From Leucobacter sp042726155 (GTDB lineage Bacteria; Actinomycetota; Actinomycetes; Actinomycetales; Microbacteriaceae): 64,000 nt of DNA. The notes beneath the pieces are model-generated. The model worked only from the letters and a program-made list of their open reading frames with translations, ran no database searches and was not told the DNA's origin. The stretch is taken from assembly GCF_042726155.1 (NCBI RefSeq), contig NZ_JBHXHV010000001.1, positions 1,116,001 through 1,180,000 on the forward strand. The letters are read 5' to 3'. Below are positions 16,364-25,351 of this stretch, piece by piece. Position numbers and translations under genes: made by a program. The stretch's first letter is position 1; every line of letters starts with the position of its first letter.

Positions 16364-16410
16364 AGCGCCCCCGATGATCCGGACGGATCATCGGGGGCGC
16401 TGTCGTTTTT
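16364..16410 (+). terminator. Rho-independent terminator after groES
   Basis: A perfect 17-bp stem (16364-16380 with 16385-16401) has a 4-nt loop and is followed by GTCGTTTTT. Confidence 0.92.
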
Positions 16411-16426
16411 GCGGGCAGCCCGGCAG

Positions 16427-16432
16427 TAGACT
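16427..16432 (+). promoter_or_regulatory. -10 box of rarD, leaderless arrangement
   Basis: TAGACT ends 6 nt before the rarD ATG, with no Shine-Dalgarno between them. Confidence 0.6.
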
Positions 16433-16438
16433 ATTTCG

Positions 16439-17362
16439 ATGCAGCGAACACGTGCCGGCCTCGTATTCGGTCTCGGCGCGTACCTTTGGTGGGGCGCGTT
16501 CCCCTTCTATTTCGGCCTCATTGCGATGGTCGGCCCGCTCGAGGTTGTGCCGTGGCGAGTAGCCACAACGCTTATTTTTTGCCTGTTGCTCGTCACTGCG
16601 ACGCGAGGATGGTCGCGCGTTCGTGTGATCCTGCGCGCCCCTCGGCTGCTCGGTTGGTTCGCGCTGTCAGCCCTGTTCCTCTACGCGAACTGGCAAATCT
16701 TCATCATCGGCGTGATGACCGGCCACGTGCTCGAGACCGCGCTCGGGTACTTTATCAATCCGCTGTTCACCATTCTGATCGGTGTCGTCTTCCGCAAGGA
16801 ACGACTCAGCCGGTTGCAGTGGATTGCGGTGGTCATAGCGGGTGTGGGCGTCGTGATCGCTGCGGTCGCCTATGGTTCTTTCCCCTGGATCGCGATCGGC
16901 ATCGCACTCTCGTTTGGTCTGTACGGTGCGGTGCATAAGCACGCTGGCGAATCCGTCGATGGCATTACCGGGCTCACGATCGAGACGTTTGCGACTCTGC
17001 CGATCGCAGCGGTGCAACTCGGGGTGATCGCGGCGACGACGGGTTTGACGGCCTTCACATTCGGCACGGGAGTGTCGACGCTGGTGCTGTTCAGCGGCAT
17101 CGTGACGGCAGTACCCCTGATTCTCTTTGGAGAGGCCACCCGCCGATTGCCACTGTCGTATATCGGCTTCCTGCAGTTCTTGACCCCGATTATTGCCTTC
17201 TTCTACGGTGCACTCGTCACCCACGAAGAGATTACGACGGGACGCTGGATCGGGTTCATCGGCGTGTGGATCGCGCTCGTGATCCTGATCGTCGACATGG
17301 TGATCCAGATTCGCCGTTCGCCGACGGCGCAGATCAACACCGCCCCTATTCCCTTAGACTGA
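16439..17362 (+). CDS. rarD: EamA-family transporter RarD
   Basis: This is a drug/metabolite-superfamily inner-membrane transporter of 307 aa with about ten membrane segments. The N-terminus (GLGAYLWWGAFPFYFGLIAMVGPLEVVPWRV) and FINPLFTILIGVVFRKERLSRLQWIAV are characteristic of RarD. RarD was named from chloramphenicol phenotypes, but its natural substrate is not established. It lies between the groES terminator and guaB, whose -10 box overlaps the end of this gene. Confidence 0.9.
   Translation: MQRTRAGLVFGLGAYLWWGAFPFYFGLIAMVGPLEVVPWRVATTLIFCLLLVTATRGWSRVRVILRAPRLLGWFALSALFLYANWQIFIIGVMTGHVLETALGYFINPLFTILIGVVFRKERLSRLQWIAVVIAGVGVVIAAVAYGSFPWIAIGIALSFGLYGAVHKHAGESVDGITGLTIETFATLPIAAVQLGVIAATTGLTAFTFGTGVSTLVLFSGIVTAVPLILFGEATRRLPLSYIGFLQFLTPIIAFFYGALVTHEEITTGRWIGFIGVWIALVILIVDMVIQIRRSPTAQINTAPIPLD
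17355..17360 (+). promoter_or_regulatory. candidate -10 box for guaB
   Basis: TAGACT overlaps the end of rarD and predicts a guaB leader of about 70 nt. Confidence 0.4.
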
Positions 17363-17437
17363 GACACGGTACGGGCGCCGCATCCCGGTCGCCCGCGAAT
17401 CTCTGAGAGTCCCACCCACCACACAGATAGAGGTTCC

Positions 17438-18940
17438 ATGGAACAGCGTGACCCCTTCGCGTTCACCGGTCTGACCTACGACGATGTGCTGCTGCTGCCC
17501 GCGCACACCGACGTCATCCCCAGTGAGGCTGACACTGCTACGCAGCTCACGCGTCGCATTCGGTTGAACATTCCGCTCATCTCAGCGGCGATGGACACGG
17601 TCACCGAAACCCGGATGGCAGTGGCGATGGCGCGCTACGGCGGCCTCGGCATCTTGCACCGTAATCTTTCAATCCAGGATCAGGCCGAAATGGTCGACCG
17701 GGTGAAGCGTAGCGAGGCCGGCATGATCACGAACCCCGTGACGACGTCGGTCGATGCCACGGTCGCTGAGGTCGATGCGCTCTGCGGCGAGTACCGCGTC
17801 TCCGGCCTGCCGGTGGTCGACTCGAACGATGTGCTGCTCGGCATCATCACCAACCGCGACATGCGCTTCATCGATCTGAAGGATCGTTCGCAGGTGCGAG
17901 TCGAAGACGCGATGACCCGAATGCCGTTGATCACGGGGCCGCGGGGCATCTCCCGCGAAGACGCCGCCGCGATCTTCCGTAAGCACAAGATTGAGAAGCT
18001 GCCGCTCGTTGATGGCGAGGGGCGCCTCACCGGCCTCATCACCGTGAAGGACTTCGACAAAGAAGAGCAGTACCCGCTCGCAACCAAGGACGAGGCCGGT
18101 CGGCTGCGCGTCGGCGCGGCGGTTGGCTTCTTCGGCGATGCCTGGAAGCGTGCTGGCGAGCTCGTCGACGCTGGTGTTGACGTGCTCGTTGTCGACACCG
18201 CTAACGGTGACAGCAAGGGTGTGCTCGACATCATCGCGAAGATCAAGTCCGACCCGGCGTTTGCAGCGGTCGACGTGATCGGCGGTAACGTCGCGACCTA
18301 CGCTGGCGCAAAAGCAATCGTCGAGGCTGGTGCCGACGCGGTGAAGGTTGGTGTCGGCCCGGGTTCCATCTGCACCACGCGCGTCATTGCAGGCGTGGGT
18401 GTGCCCCAGGTCACGGCCGTGTATGAAGCAGCAAAAGCCGCAACGCCTGCAGGTGTCCCGGTCATCGCAGACGGCGGGCTGCAGTACTCGGGTGACATCG
18501 CCAAGGCGCTGGTGGCCGGTGCATCGTCGGTGATGATGGGATCGCTGCTCGCGGGCACCGATGAGAGCCCCGGCGACCTCGTGTTCGTCGGCGGCAAGCA
18601 GTTCAAGAACTACCGTGGCATGGGCTCCCTCGGCGCCCTGCAGACCCGTGGTGAGCGCACCTCGTACTCGAAGGACCGCTACTTCCAGGCCGATGTGCCG
18701 AGCGACGAAAAGCTCATCCCAGAGGGCATCGAGGGCCAGGTGCCCTATCGCGGCCCCGTCGGAGCGGTGAGCCACCAGATGATCGGCGGCCTGCGCCAGT
18801 CGATGTTCTACGTCGGTGCACGCTCCATCACTGAGCTGAAGGAGCGCGGCAACTTCGTGCGCATCACCTCGGCCGGGCTGAAAGAATCGCACCCGCACGA
18901 CGTGCAGATGGTGGTCGAAGCACCGAACTACCGTCGGTAG
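17438..18940 (+). CDS. guaB: inosine-5'-monophosphate dehydrogenase
   Basis: GuaB oxidises IMP to XMP with NAD+, committing purines to guanine nucleotides. It is full length at 500 aa. The TIM-barrel start TGLTYDDVLLLPAHTDV is followed by two CBS domains (about 95-210; VSGLPVVDSNDVLLGIITNRD and KLPLVDGEGRLTGLITVKD). The catalytic loop GPGSICTTR carries the active Cys, and the mobile flap RGMGSLGAL and GRVPYRG-type segment (here EGQVPYRG) are present. AGAGG precedes the ATG. guaB3 and guaA follow within 7 kb. Confidence 0.97.
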   Translation: MEQRDPFAFTGLTYDDVLLLPAHTDVIPSEADTATQLTRRIRLNIPLISAAMDTVTETRMAVAMARYGGLGILHRNLSIQDQAEMVDRVKRSEAGMITNPVTTSVDATVAEVDALCGEYRVSGLPVVDSNDVLLGIITNRDMRFIDLKDRSQVRVEDAMTRMPLITGPRGISREDAAAIFRKHKIEKLPLVDGEGRLTGLITVKDFDKEEQYPLATKDEAGRLRVGAAVGFFGDAWKRAGELVDAGVDVLVVDTANGDSKGVLDIIAKIKSDPAFAAVDVIGGNVATYAGAKAIVEAGADAVKVGVGPGSICTTRVIAGVGVPQVTAVYEAAKAATPAGVPVIADGGLQYSGDIAKALVAGASSVMMGSLLAGTDESPGDLVFVGGKQFKNYRGMGSLGALQTRGERTSYSKDRYFQADVPSDEKLIPEGIEGQVPYRGPVGAVSHQMIGGLRQSMFYVGARSITELKERGNFVRITSAGLKESHPHDVQMVVEAPNYRR

Positions 18941-18965
18941 ACCGCTCGCGCAACGCTGACAGGTC

Positions 18966-19005
18966 CAACCGGGGCCCGGACCGATTTCGGTTCGGGCCCC
19001 GGTTG
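18966..19005 (+). terminator. hairpin terminator after guaB
   Basis: A 17-bp stem (18966-18982 with 18989-19005, one G-T wobble) has a 6-nt loop. It lacks a strong T-run. Confidence 0.7.
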
Positions 19006-19071
19006 CGTCTGCGGAGGGTGAAATCAAGGATGAATGTGATCGGCGTCGGTGAGTGCTCCGCGCAGAATCAC

Positions 19072-19077
19072 TAGGCT
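19072..19077 (+). promoter_or_regulatory. -10 box of the Ig-repeat/sunset gene, leaderless arrangement
   Basis: TAGGCT ends 7 nt before ATG 19085, which supports that start over an upstream GTG at 19049. Confidence 0.5.
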
Positions 19078-19084
19078 CGCCCCT

Positions 19085-21073
19085 ATGCGCCTGAATCCGG
19101 TCTCTCATCTTGCCCCACGGGCGCTTCGAACAAGTTTTTTCGCTGCTGGCATGACGCTCGCTCTCGCAGCGGGTGTGCTCGTGCCTACTTTCGGGGCCAC
19201 TCCAGCTTTCGCGACCGGGCAGTTGGGCACCGAGCAAACCGACACCGAGCAAACCGGCACGCCGAGCGCGGCCGTAACCTCGTCGAGTGTTTCGCCGTCG
19301 GTGATGGAGATCAGCGACGAATCCCAAACTGTGACCGTCACCGTTTCTCTCGAAGGCGAGACCACGCCGTCGGGGATGCTGCGGCACGTCACGTCGGACG
19401 CGACGGTCGCGCTATCAAACTGGCACGTCGCCGAGAGCGCTGATGCGTTTGCTGTATGGGAAGGCACGGCCGCAGTCACGGGCGCGACGCCGCCGGGCAC
19501 CTGGGTCGCATGGCTCGATGATCCAGCAACGGAGCTGGGCACGGTCGAGGTGCGCCCTGAAGGGCTGAAGAACACCGTTGCACCGCAGATTTCAGGCACC
19601 CCGGTCGTCGGTGGAACGCTGCAAACTTCTGTCGGAGATTGGCGACCGCTGGGCCCGACCACCGCCGTTGAATGGTTGCGGGATGGGCAGCCAATTCCTG
19701 GCGCGACGAATGCGACGTACACGCTGACACCATCCGACGCGAAGACGCGAATATCCACACGGGTCAGTGCGACACTCGCGGGCTCCAGCCACGGGCCGAC
19801 GGTTGCAACCTCCAGCGACGTATTCGTGGGTCTCGGCGCTGCGCGCGCGGGAACGGTCGTGATCACAGGGAAGCTTCAAATGGGGCAGACTGCACGCGCT
19901 GCTGTCGCTAACTGGCCATCGGGCGCCGCGCTGAGTTATCAGTGGAAGCGCGACGGTGCCGCGATCGCCGGCGCCACGCGGTCGAGCTACGCATTTATCG
20001 CCGCCGATGTTGGTGCCAGGGTCACTGTCCAGGTGACTGGTCGTTCGACAGGGTACGAGGTCGCGACGGCGACCGCAGCACTGCCGAAAGCGGTTGCGGC
20101 CGGAGCGCTTCAGAAGTCGACGCCCAAGCTGACTGGGAGTGCGGTTGTCGGGCAGAGCCTCTCTGTACAACGCGGCGCCTGGTCGGCGGGCGCGAAGCTC
20201 ACGTATCAGTGGAAACGCAACGGAGCGGCCATCAAGGGCGCCACGTCGGCAACATATCGCTTGGTGGCCGCTGACGGTGGCGCCAAGATTACGGTGACGC
20301 TGACTGGCAAGTTGCCTGGCTATACGACTGCCACCGCGACATCAAGCGCGAAGCAAATACTGCGACTGCTTCGGCCGGCGACCCCGAAGGTAACCGGGAC
20401 AGACCGTGTCGGATCCACGCTTTCCGCGCAGGCGGGCACCTGGGGCCCGCAAAAGCCCAAGCTCTCATATCGCTGGCTACGGGAGGGTAAGGAAATTTCT
20501 GGCGCGACGCGTGCGACCTACGCGCTGACCAAGAGTGATGCTGGGAAGCGGGTATCGGTACGCGTAACAGGGTCGAAAACCGGGTACCAGTCAGAGTCGA
20601 AGACATCTGTTGCGCGGCACGTGCCCCTCGTGATGCGGGCAGCGAAGCCGAAGATTTCAGGCAGTTCAGTAGTGGGGTCGCGCCTCACCGCGGTATCGGG
20701 ATCGTGGACATCCGGCACGAAACTGAAGTACCAGTGGTATCGCGGTGGTTCCGCGATTTCGGGTGCGACTTCGCCGTCGTACGGGGTGCGAGCTGCCGAC
20801 GTCGGCAGCTCCTTAAGCGTGCGCGTCTCCGGCTCCAAGAGCGGCTACGCCTCTGAATCACGCACGTCGAAGGGGTCAGCCAGAGTGAAGTACCCGTCTC
20901 GCACGCCGGGCCAAGGATGGAACTGCCCGGCCTGGGCGCCGATCAAGGGGAACGCGAGCTCGCACATTTACCACGTTCCTGGCGGAGCCTATTACAACCG
21001 CACGAAGCCCGAGGAGTGCTTCTCTACGACGTGGGCGGCCGAAGCTGCTGGCTACCGTGCGTCACTGCGATAG
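19085..21073 (+). CDS. secreted Ig-like repeat protein with C-terminal sunset domain
   Basis: This is an exported surface or secreted protein of 662 aa. The signal peptide is residues 1-43 (Arg-containing start, LALAAGVLVPTFGATPAFA). A Thr/Ser/Glu-rich spacer and one divergent beta-domain follow, then five tandem repeats of about 85 residues with the pattern G-VG-L---G-W, YQWKRDG-AI-GAT---Y, ADVG--V-V-VTG---GY. The C-terminus (WNCPAWAPIKGNASSHIYHVPGGAYYN) is a sunset domain with Cys residues in NCPAW and EECF. No LPXTG motif is present. Binding or anchoring is likely, but the partner is unknown. Confidence 0.87.
   Translation: MRLNPVSHLAPRALRTSFFAAGMTLALAAGVLVPTFGATPAFATGQLGTEQTDTEQTGTPSAAVTSSSVSPSVMEISDESQTVTVTVSLEGETTPSGMLRHVTSDATVALSNWHVAESADAFAVWEGTAAVTGATPPGTWVAWLDDPATELGTVEVRPEGLKNTVAPQISGTPVVGGTLQTSVGDWRPLGPTTAVEWLRDGQPIPGATNATYTLTPSDAKTRISTRVSATLAGSSHGPTVATSSDVFVGLGAARAGTVVITGKLQMGQTARAAVANWPSGAALSYQWKRDGAAIAGATRSSYAFIAADVGARVTVQVTGRSTGYEVATATAALPKAVAAGALQKSTPKLTGSAVVGQSLSVQRGAWSAGAKLTYQWKRNGAAIKGATSATYRLVAADGGAKITVTLTGKLPGYTTATATSSAKQILRLLRPATPKVTGTDRVGSTLSAQAGTWGPQKPKLSYRWLREGKEISGATRATYALTKSDAGKRVSVRVTGSKTGYQSESKTSVARHVPLVMRAAKPKISGSSVVGSRLTAVSGSWTSGTKLKYQWYRGGSAISGATSPSYGVRAADVGSSLSVRVSGSKSGYASESRTSKGSARVKYPSRTPGQGWNCPAWAPIKGNASSHIYHVPGGAYYNRTKPEECFSTTWAAEAAGYRASLR
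19569..20887 (+). repeat. five tandem Ig-like repeat units within the sunset-domain gene
   Basis: Five units of about 255-265 bp encode the repeated beta-sandwich modules. Similarity is clear in protein (QWKRDGAAIAGAT, QWKRNGAAIKGAT, RWLREGKEISGAT, QWYRGGSAISGAT) and weaker in DNA, so the duplications are not recent. Confidence 0.8.
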
Positions 21074-21155
21074 GTGGGCCGAAGCCTTGAAGTAAATGCG
21101 GCCCTGCCGCAGACCTCCGCAGGGCCGGCGCTCGGTGCACCCAGCCGCTGATGGA

Positions 21156-21161
21156 TAGACT
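21156..21161 (+). promoter_or_regulatory. -10 box of guaB3, leaderless arrangement
   Basis: TAGACT ends 6 nt before the GTG start codon at 21168. Confidence 0.6.
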
Positions 21162-21167
21162 GGACAC

Positions 21168-22289
21168 GTGAGCAACGAGATCGAGATCGGCCGCGGCAAG
21201 CGGGCACGTCGCGTGTACACCTTCGACGAGATTGGTATCGTGCCGACGCGTCGCACACGAGACCCCGAGCTCGTCTCGACCGCTTGGTCGATCGATGCGT
21301 TCCACTTCGACATCCCCGTGCTGGGCGCACCCATGGACTCGGTGATGTCACCCGCCGCCGCAATCGCCCTCGGCGAGCTCGGCGGCCTCGGCGTGCTGAA
21401 CCTTGAAGGACTGTGGACGCGGCACGAGAATCCCGAGCCGCTGCTCGAAGAACTGGCCGGTATCACCGATGAGATCGCCGCGGTCGCGCGCATGCGCGAG
21501 CTGTACGCTGCGCCCATTCAGCCCGAGCTCATCACCGCGCGACTCGGTGAGATTCGTGAGGCTGGCGTGACGGTTGCTGGGGCACTGTCACCGCACCGCA
21601 CCGCCGAGTTCACCGAGACCGTCGTTCGCGCGGGTGTCGATCTGTTCGTGATTCGCGGCAACACGGTCTCCGCCGAACACGTGGCGAAGGAGGGACGCGA
21701 GCCCCTGAACCTCAAGCAGTTCATCTACGAGCTCGACGTTCCCGTCGTTGTTGGGGGAGCTGCCACGTACCAGTCGGCGCTGCACCTGATGCGCACGGGC
21801 GCCGCAGGTGTGCTCGTCGGTTTTGGCGGGGGCGCTTCATCGACGACGCGCGCCACTCTCGGTATTCGCGCACCAATGGCGAGCGCGATCGCCGACGTCG
21901 CCGGCGCCCGCTCTGACTACCTCGATGAGTCGGGCGGCCGCTACGTGCACGTGATCGCTGATGGCGGGCTCGGTACCTCAGGTGACCTGATCAAGGCCAT
22001 CGCCTGTGGCGCAGACGCCGTCATGCTCGGTTCCACGCTCGCGAAAGCGGATGAGGCGCCCGGTCGCGGCTGGCACTGGGGTCAGGAGGCGCATCACGAA
22101 GATCTGCCGCGCGGTAAGCGCGTGCAGGTCGGCGCGGTCGCACCGCTCGCCGAGATCGTAAACGGCCCGGCGCACGTCGCCGACGGCAGCGCGAACCTCA
22201 TGGGTGCTCTCCGCCGTGCGATGGCGACCACAGGCTATTCGGAGCTCAAGGAGTTCCAGCGCGTGGGCGTCGTCTACGCCGAGCGCTGA
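21168..22289 (+). CDS. guaB3: GuaB3-family IMP dehydrogenase-related protein
   Basis: This 373-aa TIM-barrel paralogue of GuaB has no CBS domains. It has GRGKRARRVYTFDEIGIVPTRRTRDPELVST, PVLGAPMDSVMSP and the nucleotide-site segment VIADGGLGTSGDLIKAIACGADAVMLGS. Where GuaB has GPGSICTTR, this protein reads GGGASSTTR, so a Ser stands where the catalytic Cys should be. Actinobacterial GuaB3 proteins have no settled reaction; loss of the Cys argues against ordinary IMP oxidation (inference). The SURF1 gene starts 8 nt downstream. Confidence 0.88.
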   Translation: MSNEIEIGRGKRARRVYTFDEIGIVPTRRTRDPELVSTAWSIDAFHFDIPVLGAPMDSVMSPAAAIALGELGGLGVLNLEGLWTRHENPEPLLEELAGITDEIAAVARMRELYAAPIQPELITARLGEIREAGVTVAGALSPHRTAEFTETVVRAGVDLFVIRGNTVSAEHVAKEGREPLNLKQFIYELDVPVVVGGAATYQSALHLMRTGAAGVLVGFGGGASSTTRATLGIRAPMASAIADVAGARSDYLDESGGRYVHVIADGGLGTSGDLIKAIACGADAVMLGSTLAKADEAPGRGWHWGQEAHHEDLPRGKRVQVGAVAPLAEIVNGPAHVADGSANLMGALRRAMATTGYSELKEFQRVGVVYAER

Positions 22290-22296
22290 GCCGCAG

Positions 22297-23193
22297 GTGG
22301 CACGACGCAAGCTTGAATACCTGGGTGAGCCAACACTCGCGCAGGTCATGCGGCGACCGCGCTGGATTCTGGCGCTGCTGCTCGCACTCGGCATCGCCGT
22401 GCTGTTCTCTGCGCTCGCGCAGTGGCAGGCGGGCGTCGCCGTGCAATCACAGCAGCAAGCGGAGATCGACACCGAAGCCGTGCGACCGCTCGCGGATGTC
22501 GCGGCGATTGACAAAGGGGTCACCGATGCGGGCGCCGGCGTCGTCGTCACACTGAACGGTGCATTCGTCGCCGACGACTTCGACGTCGTCTCGCCGCGTG
22601 ACAATGCTGGCGTTACGGGGGCCTGGGTTGTTGGGCGACTCGCGACCGAGGGGCCGCATGCCGCGCCCGGCGCGAACCTATCCGTTGCGGTGGGTTGGGC
22701 GCCGACCGTCGCGGACGCCGAACGCGCGGCAAAGGTGCTCGCCGCCGATCCCGAACTGCTTGGATCCCTCGAAATCACCGGGCGCTACATGCCGCCCGAG
22801 GCTCCGCAAGCGCCGGATTCAGACGAAGATCCATTCACCATGCACGCCATGACGCCCGCCGCGCTCGCGAACCTGTGGAGCGAGGTCTCGGGCCCCGTCT
22901 ACTCGGGGTATCTCGTGCTGCACGATGACGCAGGTTCGCGCGCCGTTATTGCGGCGGCCGATCTTGACCCTGTTGATTCAGTCGCCCCGCTGCCCGTCGA
23001 CGCAGTGAACTGGCTGAACGTGTTTTACGCGCTCGAGTGGCTCGTGTTTGGCGGCTTTGCGATCTTCTTCTGGTACCGCCTCGCTCGAGATGCGTGGGAG
23101 AAAGAGCACGAAATGATGCTGCTCGAAGCAGAAGCAGAACGGGACGCCGAATCGAATCCCGAAACGAATCCCACAGCAGACTCCGAAGCCTGA
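22297..23193 (+). CDS. SURF1 family protein (predicted)
   Basis: This 298-aa membrane protein has a cytoplasmic N-terminus, a first membrane helix (WILALLLALGIAVLFSALAQWQAG), a long extracytoplasmic domain, and a second helix (VNWLNVFYALEWLVFGGFAIFFWYRL). That is the two-helix SURF1/Shy1 layout seen in cytochrome oxidase assembly factors, and actinobacteria often keep a copy near guaB/guaA. I chose the GTG at 22297 for spacing from guaB3; the frame remains open inside guaB3. The C-terminal tail is acidic and probably disordered. Confidence 0.75.
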   Translation: MARRKLEYLGEPTLAQVMRRPRWILALLLALGIAVLFSALAQWQAGVAVQSQQQAEIDTEAVRPLADVAAIDKGVTDAGAGVVVTLNGAFVADDFDVVSPRDNAGVTGAWVVGRLATEGPHAAPGANLSVAVGWAPTVADAERAAKVLAADPELLGSLEITGRYMPPEAPQAPDSDEDPFTMHAMTPAALANLWSEVSGPVYSGYLVLHDDAGSRAVIAAADLDPVDSVAPLPVDAVNWLNVFYALEWLVFGGFAIFFWYRLARDAWEKEHEMMLLEAEAERDAESNPETNPTADSEA

Positions 23194-23236
23194 TCGCTTG
23201 CCCTGACGCCCGTTCTGCGGCGTCGAATGCCAGCCG

Positions 23237-23242
23237 TAGAAT
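23237..23242 (+). promoter_or_regulatory. -10 box of the DUF3817 gene, leaderless arrangement
   Basis: TAGAAT ends 7 nt before ATG 23250. The promoter lies in the gap after the SURF1 gene. Confidence 0.55.
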
Positions 23243-23249
23243 GGAACTC

Positions 23250-23759
23250 ATGCAGTTGCAACCCAAGCCCGCCGACTACCCGCGCATTCGTAAGGCGCTG
23301 AGTTTCTACAAGGTGACTTCGGTGATTACCGGCGTCATGCTGTTGCTGCTCTGCGCAGTGATGGTGATGAAGTACGTGTTCAACGTGCAGCTCTACTTGT
23401 TCACAGAGGACGGCTTCGCCCACTTCTATGAGCTCGCTCCTGAGGGGCTCGAATCGGACTTCCAGGCGACCGGGTTTGATCTGTTCAAGGCGATCTTGAT
23501 CGCACACGGCTGGTTCTACGTCGTGTATCTGATGTCGGACTTCCTGCTGTGGAGCCCGATGCGTTGGGGCTTCGGCAAGTTCATCCTGATCGCGCTGGGC
23601 GGCGTGATCCCCTTCATGTCGTTCATTCTTGAGGCTCGCATCGTGCGCCAGGTGAACGGCTATCTTGATTCTCGTGAGGGCGCGCTCGCGTCCGACGCAT
23701 CAACCCCACCCGCCGCGGCCTCGTCCGCGACCACTTCGAAAGGCTCACTGGAGCGATAA
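23250..23759 (+). CDS. DUF3817 membrane protein
   Basis: The product is 169 aa with three membrane segments (SVITGVMLLLLCAVMVMKYV, a central helix around AHGWFYVVYLMSDFLLW, and FILIALGGVIPFMSFILEARI). This pattern and its position directly upstream of guaA are typical of actinobacterial DUF3817 (YdzA-like) proteins of unknown function. The C-terminus is Ser/Ala/Thr-rich. The stop codon overlaps the guaA ATG (TAATG), so guaA is translationally coupled. The start is supported by the leaderless -10 box. Confidence 0.87.
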   Translation: MQLQPKPADYPRIRKALSFYKVTSVITGVMLLLLCAVMVMKYVFNVQLYLFTEDGFAHFYELAPEGLESDFQATGFDLFKAILIAHGWFYVVYLMSDFLLWSPMRWGFGKFILIALGGVIPFMSFILEARIVRQVNGYLDSREGALASDASTPPAAASSATTSKGSLER

Positions 23760-25351
23760 TGGCGACTCAGTCAGAACAGCCGGAGACGGACCACCGACCC
23801 GTTCTCGTAGTTGATTTCGGTGCGCAGTACGCGCAGCTCATTGCGCGCCGCGTGCGCGAGGCGGGCGTCTATTCCGAGCTCGTGGCTCACACGATCACGG
23901 CCGAAGAAGTTCGGGATCGTAACCCGCTCGGCATCGTGCTTTCGGGTGGCCCGTCGTCCGTGTACGAAGAGGGCGCGCCGACGTTCGACGCGAGCGTCTT
24001 CGACCTCGGCATTCCCGTGCTCGGCATTTGCTACGGCTTCCAGGTTATGGCGCGCGCCCTCGGCGGCGTTGTCGGGAACACCGGCGACCGCGAATACGGC
24101 GCGACCGACGCGGAGCTCGTGGGCGACGGCGGTGCAATCATGGGCGGCCAGCCGGCCGCGCAGAACGTCTGGATGAGCCACGGCGACGCCGTGCAGCAGG
24201 CTCCGGCCGGCTTCGAGGTGCTCGCGAAGACCGCGGTCACCCCGGTGGCGGCGTTTGGATCAGCCGAGCGCAAGCTCTACGGCGTGCAGTGGCACCCGGA
24301 GGTGAAGCACTCCGATCACGGGCAGCTGATCCTTGAGAACTTCCTGCACCACGTCGCGGGCATCGCCCCCGACTGGAACGCAGGCAGCGTCATTGCCGAG
24401 CAGATCGCGCGCATTCGCGAGCAGGTCGGCAACGCGCGCGTTATCTCGGCACTCTCCGGCGGCGTCGACTCGGCCGTTTCGACCGCGCTCGTGCACGAGG
24501 CAATCGGCGACCAACTCACTGCAGTGTTCGTTGACCACGGACTGCTGCGCAAGGGTGAGCGCGAGCAGGTTGAGCAGGACTACGTCGAATCGACCGGCGT
24601 GCGCCTCATCACCGTCGAGGCGGCTGACACGTTCCTTGGTCACCTCGCGGACGTTACCGACCCAGAAGAGAAGCGCAAGATCATCGGCCGCGAGTTCATT
24701 CGCTCGTTCGAACAGGTGCAGCGCGATCTCGTCGCCGAAGCGAAGGCCGAGGGGGAGCCGATCAAGTTCCTGGTTCAGGGCACCCTGTACCCCGACGTTG
24801 TCGAGTCCGGTGGTGGCGCCGGTACGGCCAACATCAAGTCGCACCACAACGTTGGTGGCCTGCCCGAGGACCTCGACTTCGAACTGATCGAGCCGTTGCG
24901 CGCGCTGTTCAAGGACGAGGTGCGGGCGATCGGTCGCGAGCTCGGCATTCCCGAGGCAATCGTCGGCCGCCAGCCCTTCCCCGGCCCCGGCCTCGGCATT
25001 CGTATTGTCGGCGAGGTTACTCGCGAGCGCCTTGAGGTACTCCGCGAGGCGGACGCCATCGCGCGCGCTGAGCTCACAACGGCCGGCCTCGACGGCGAGA
25101 TCTGGCAGTGCCCCGTCGTGCTGCTGGCCGACGTGCGCTCCGTGGGCGTGCAGGGCGACGGACGTACCTACGGTCATCCCATCGTGCTGCGCCCGGTGTC
25201 ATCTGAAGACGCAATGACGGCCGACTGGACGCGCGTGCCCTACGAGGTGCTCGCCCGCATCTCCAACCGCATCACGAACCAGGTCCCGGAGGTCAACCGG
25301 GTGGTACTCGACGTCACGTCGAAGCCGCCGGGGACTATTGAGTGGGAGTAG
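23759..25351 (+). CDS. guaA: GMP synthase (glutamine-hydrolysing)
   Basis: GuaA aminates XMP to GMP using glutamine and ATP. It is full length at 530 aa. The class I glutaminase domain has LGICYGFQ (nucleophile Cys) and GVQWHPEVKHS (His/Glu). The ATP-pyrophosphatase domain has the loop LSGGVDSAVS and VFVDHGLLRKGE. The C-terminal dimerisation domain ends RVVLDVTSKPPGTIEWE as in the family. It is coupled to the DUF3817 gene and ended by the hairpin cluster downstream. Confidence 0.97.
   Translation: MATQSEQPETDHRPVLVVDFGAQYAQLIARRVREAGVYSELVAHTITAEEVRDRNPLGIVLSGGPSSVYEEGAPTFDASVFDLGIPVLGICYGFQVMARALGGVVGNTGDREYGATDAELVGDGGAIMGGQPAAQNVWMSHGDAVQQAPAGFEVLAKTAVTPVAAFGSAERKLYGVQWHPEVKHSDHGQLILENFLHHVAGIAPDWNAGSVIAEQIARIREQVGNARVISALSGGVDSAVSTALVHEAIGDQLTAVFVDHGLLRKGEREQVEQDYVESTGVRLITVEAADTFLGHLADVTDPEEKRKIIGREFIRSFEQVQRDLVAEAKAEGEPIKFLVQGTLYPDVVESGGGAGTANIKSHHNVGGLPEDLDFELIEPLRALFKDEVRAIGRELGIPEAIVGRQPFPGPGLGIRIVGEVTRERLEVLREADAIARAELTTAGLDGEIWQCPVVLLADVRSVGVQGDGRTYGHPIVLRPVSSEDAMTADWTRVPYEVLARISNRITNQVPEVNRVVLDVTSKPPGTIEWE

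Noticed and set aside
17669..19387. Long open frame (572 codons) on the minus strand opposite guaB
   Set aside because: It is a shadow of guaB codon bias: Arg/His/Asp-rich composition, no recognisable domain, and full overlap with a certain gene.
19569..20887. Repeat block considered as a possible CRISPR or IS-related repeat
   Set aside because: Units of about 260 bp encode homologous protein modules in one frame; they are domain repeats, with no spacers or transposase.
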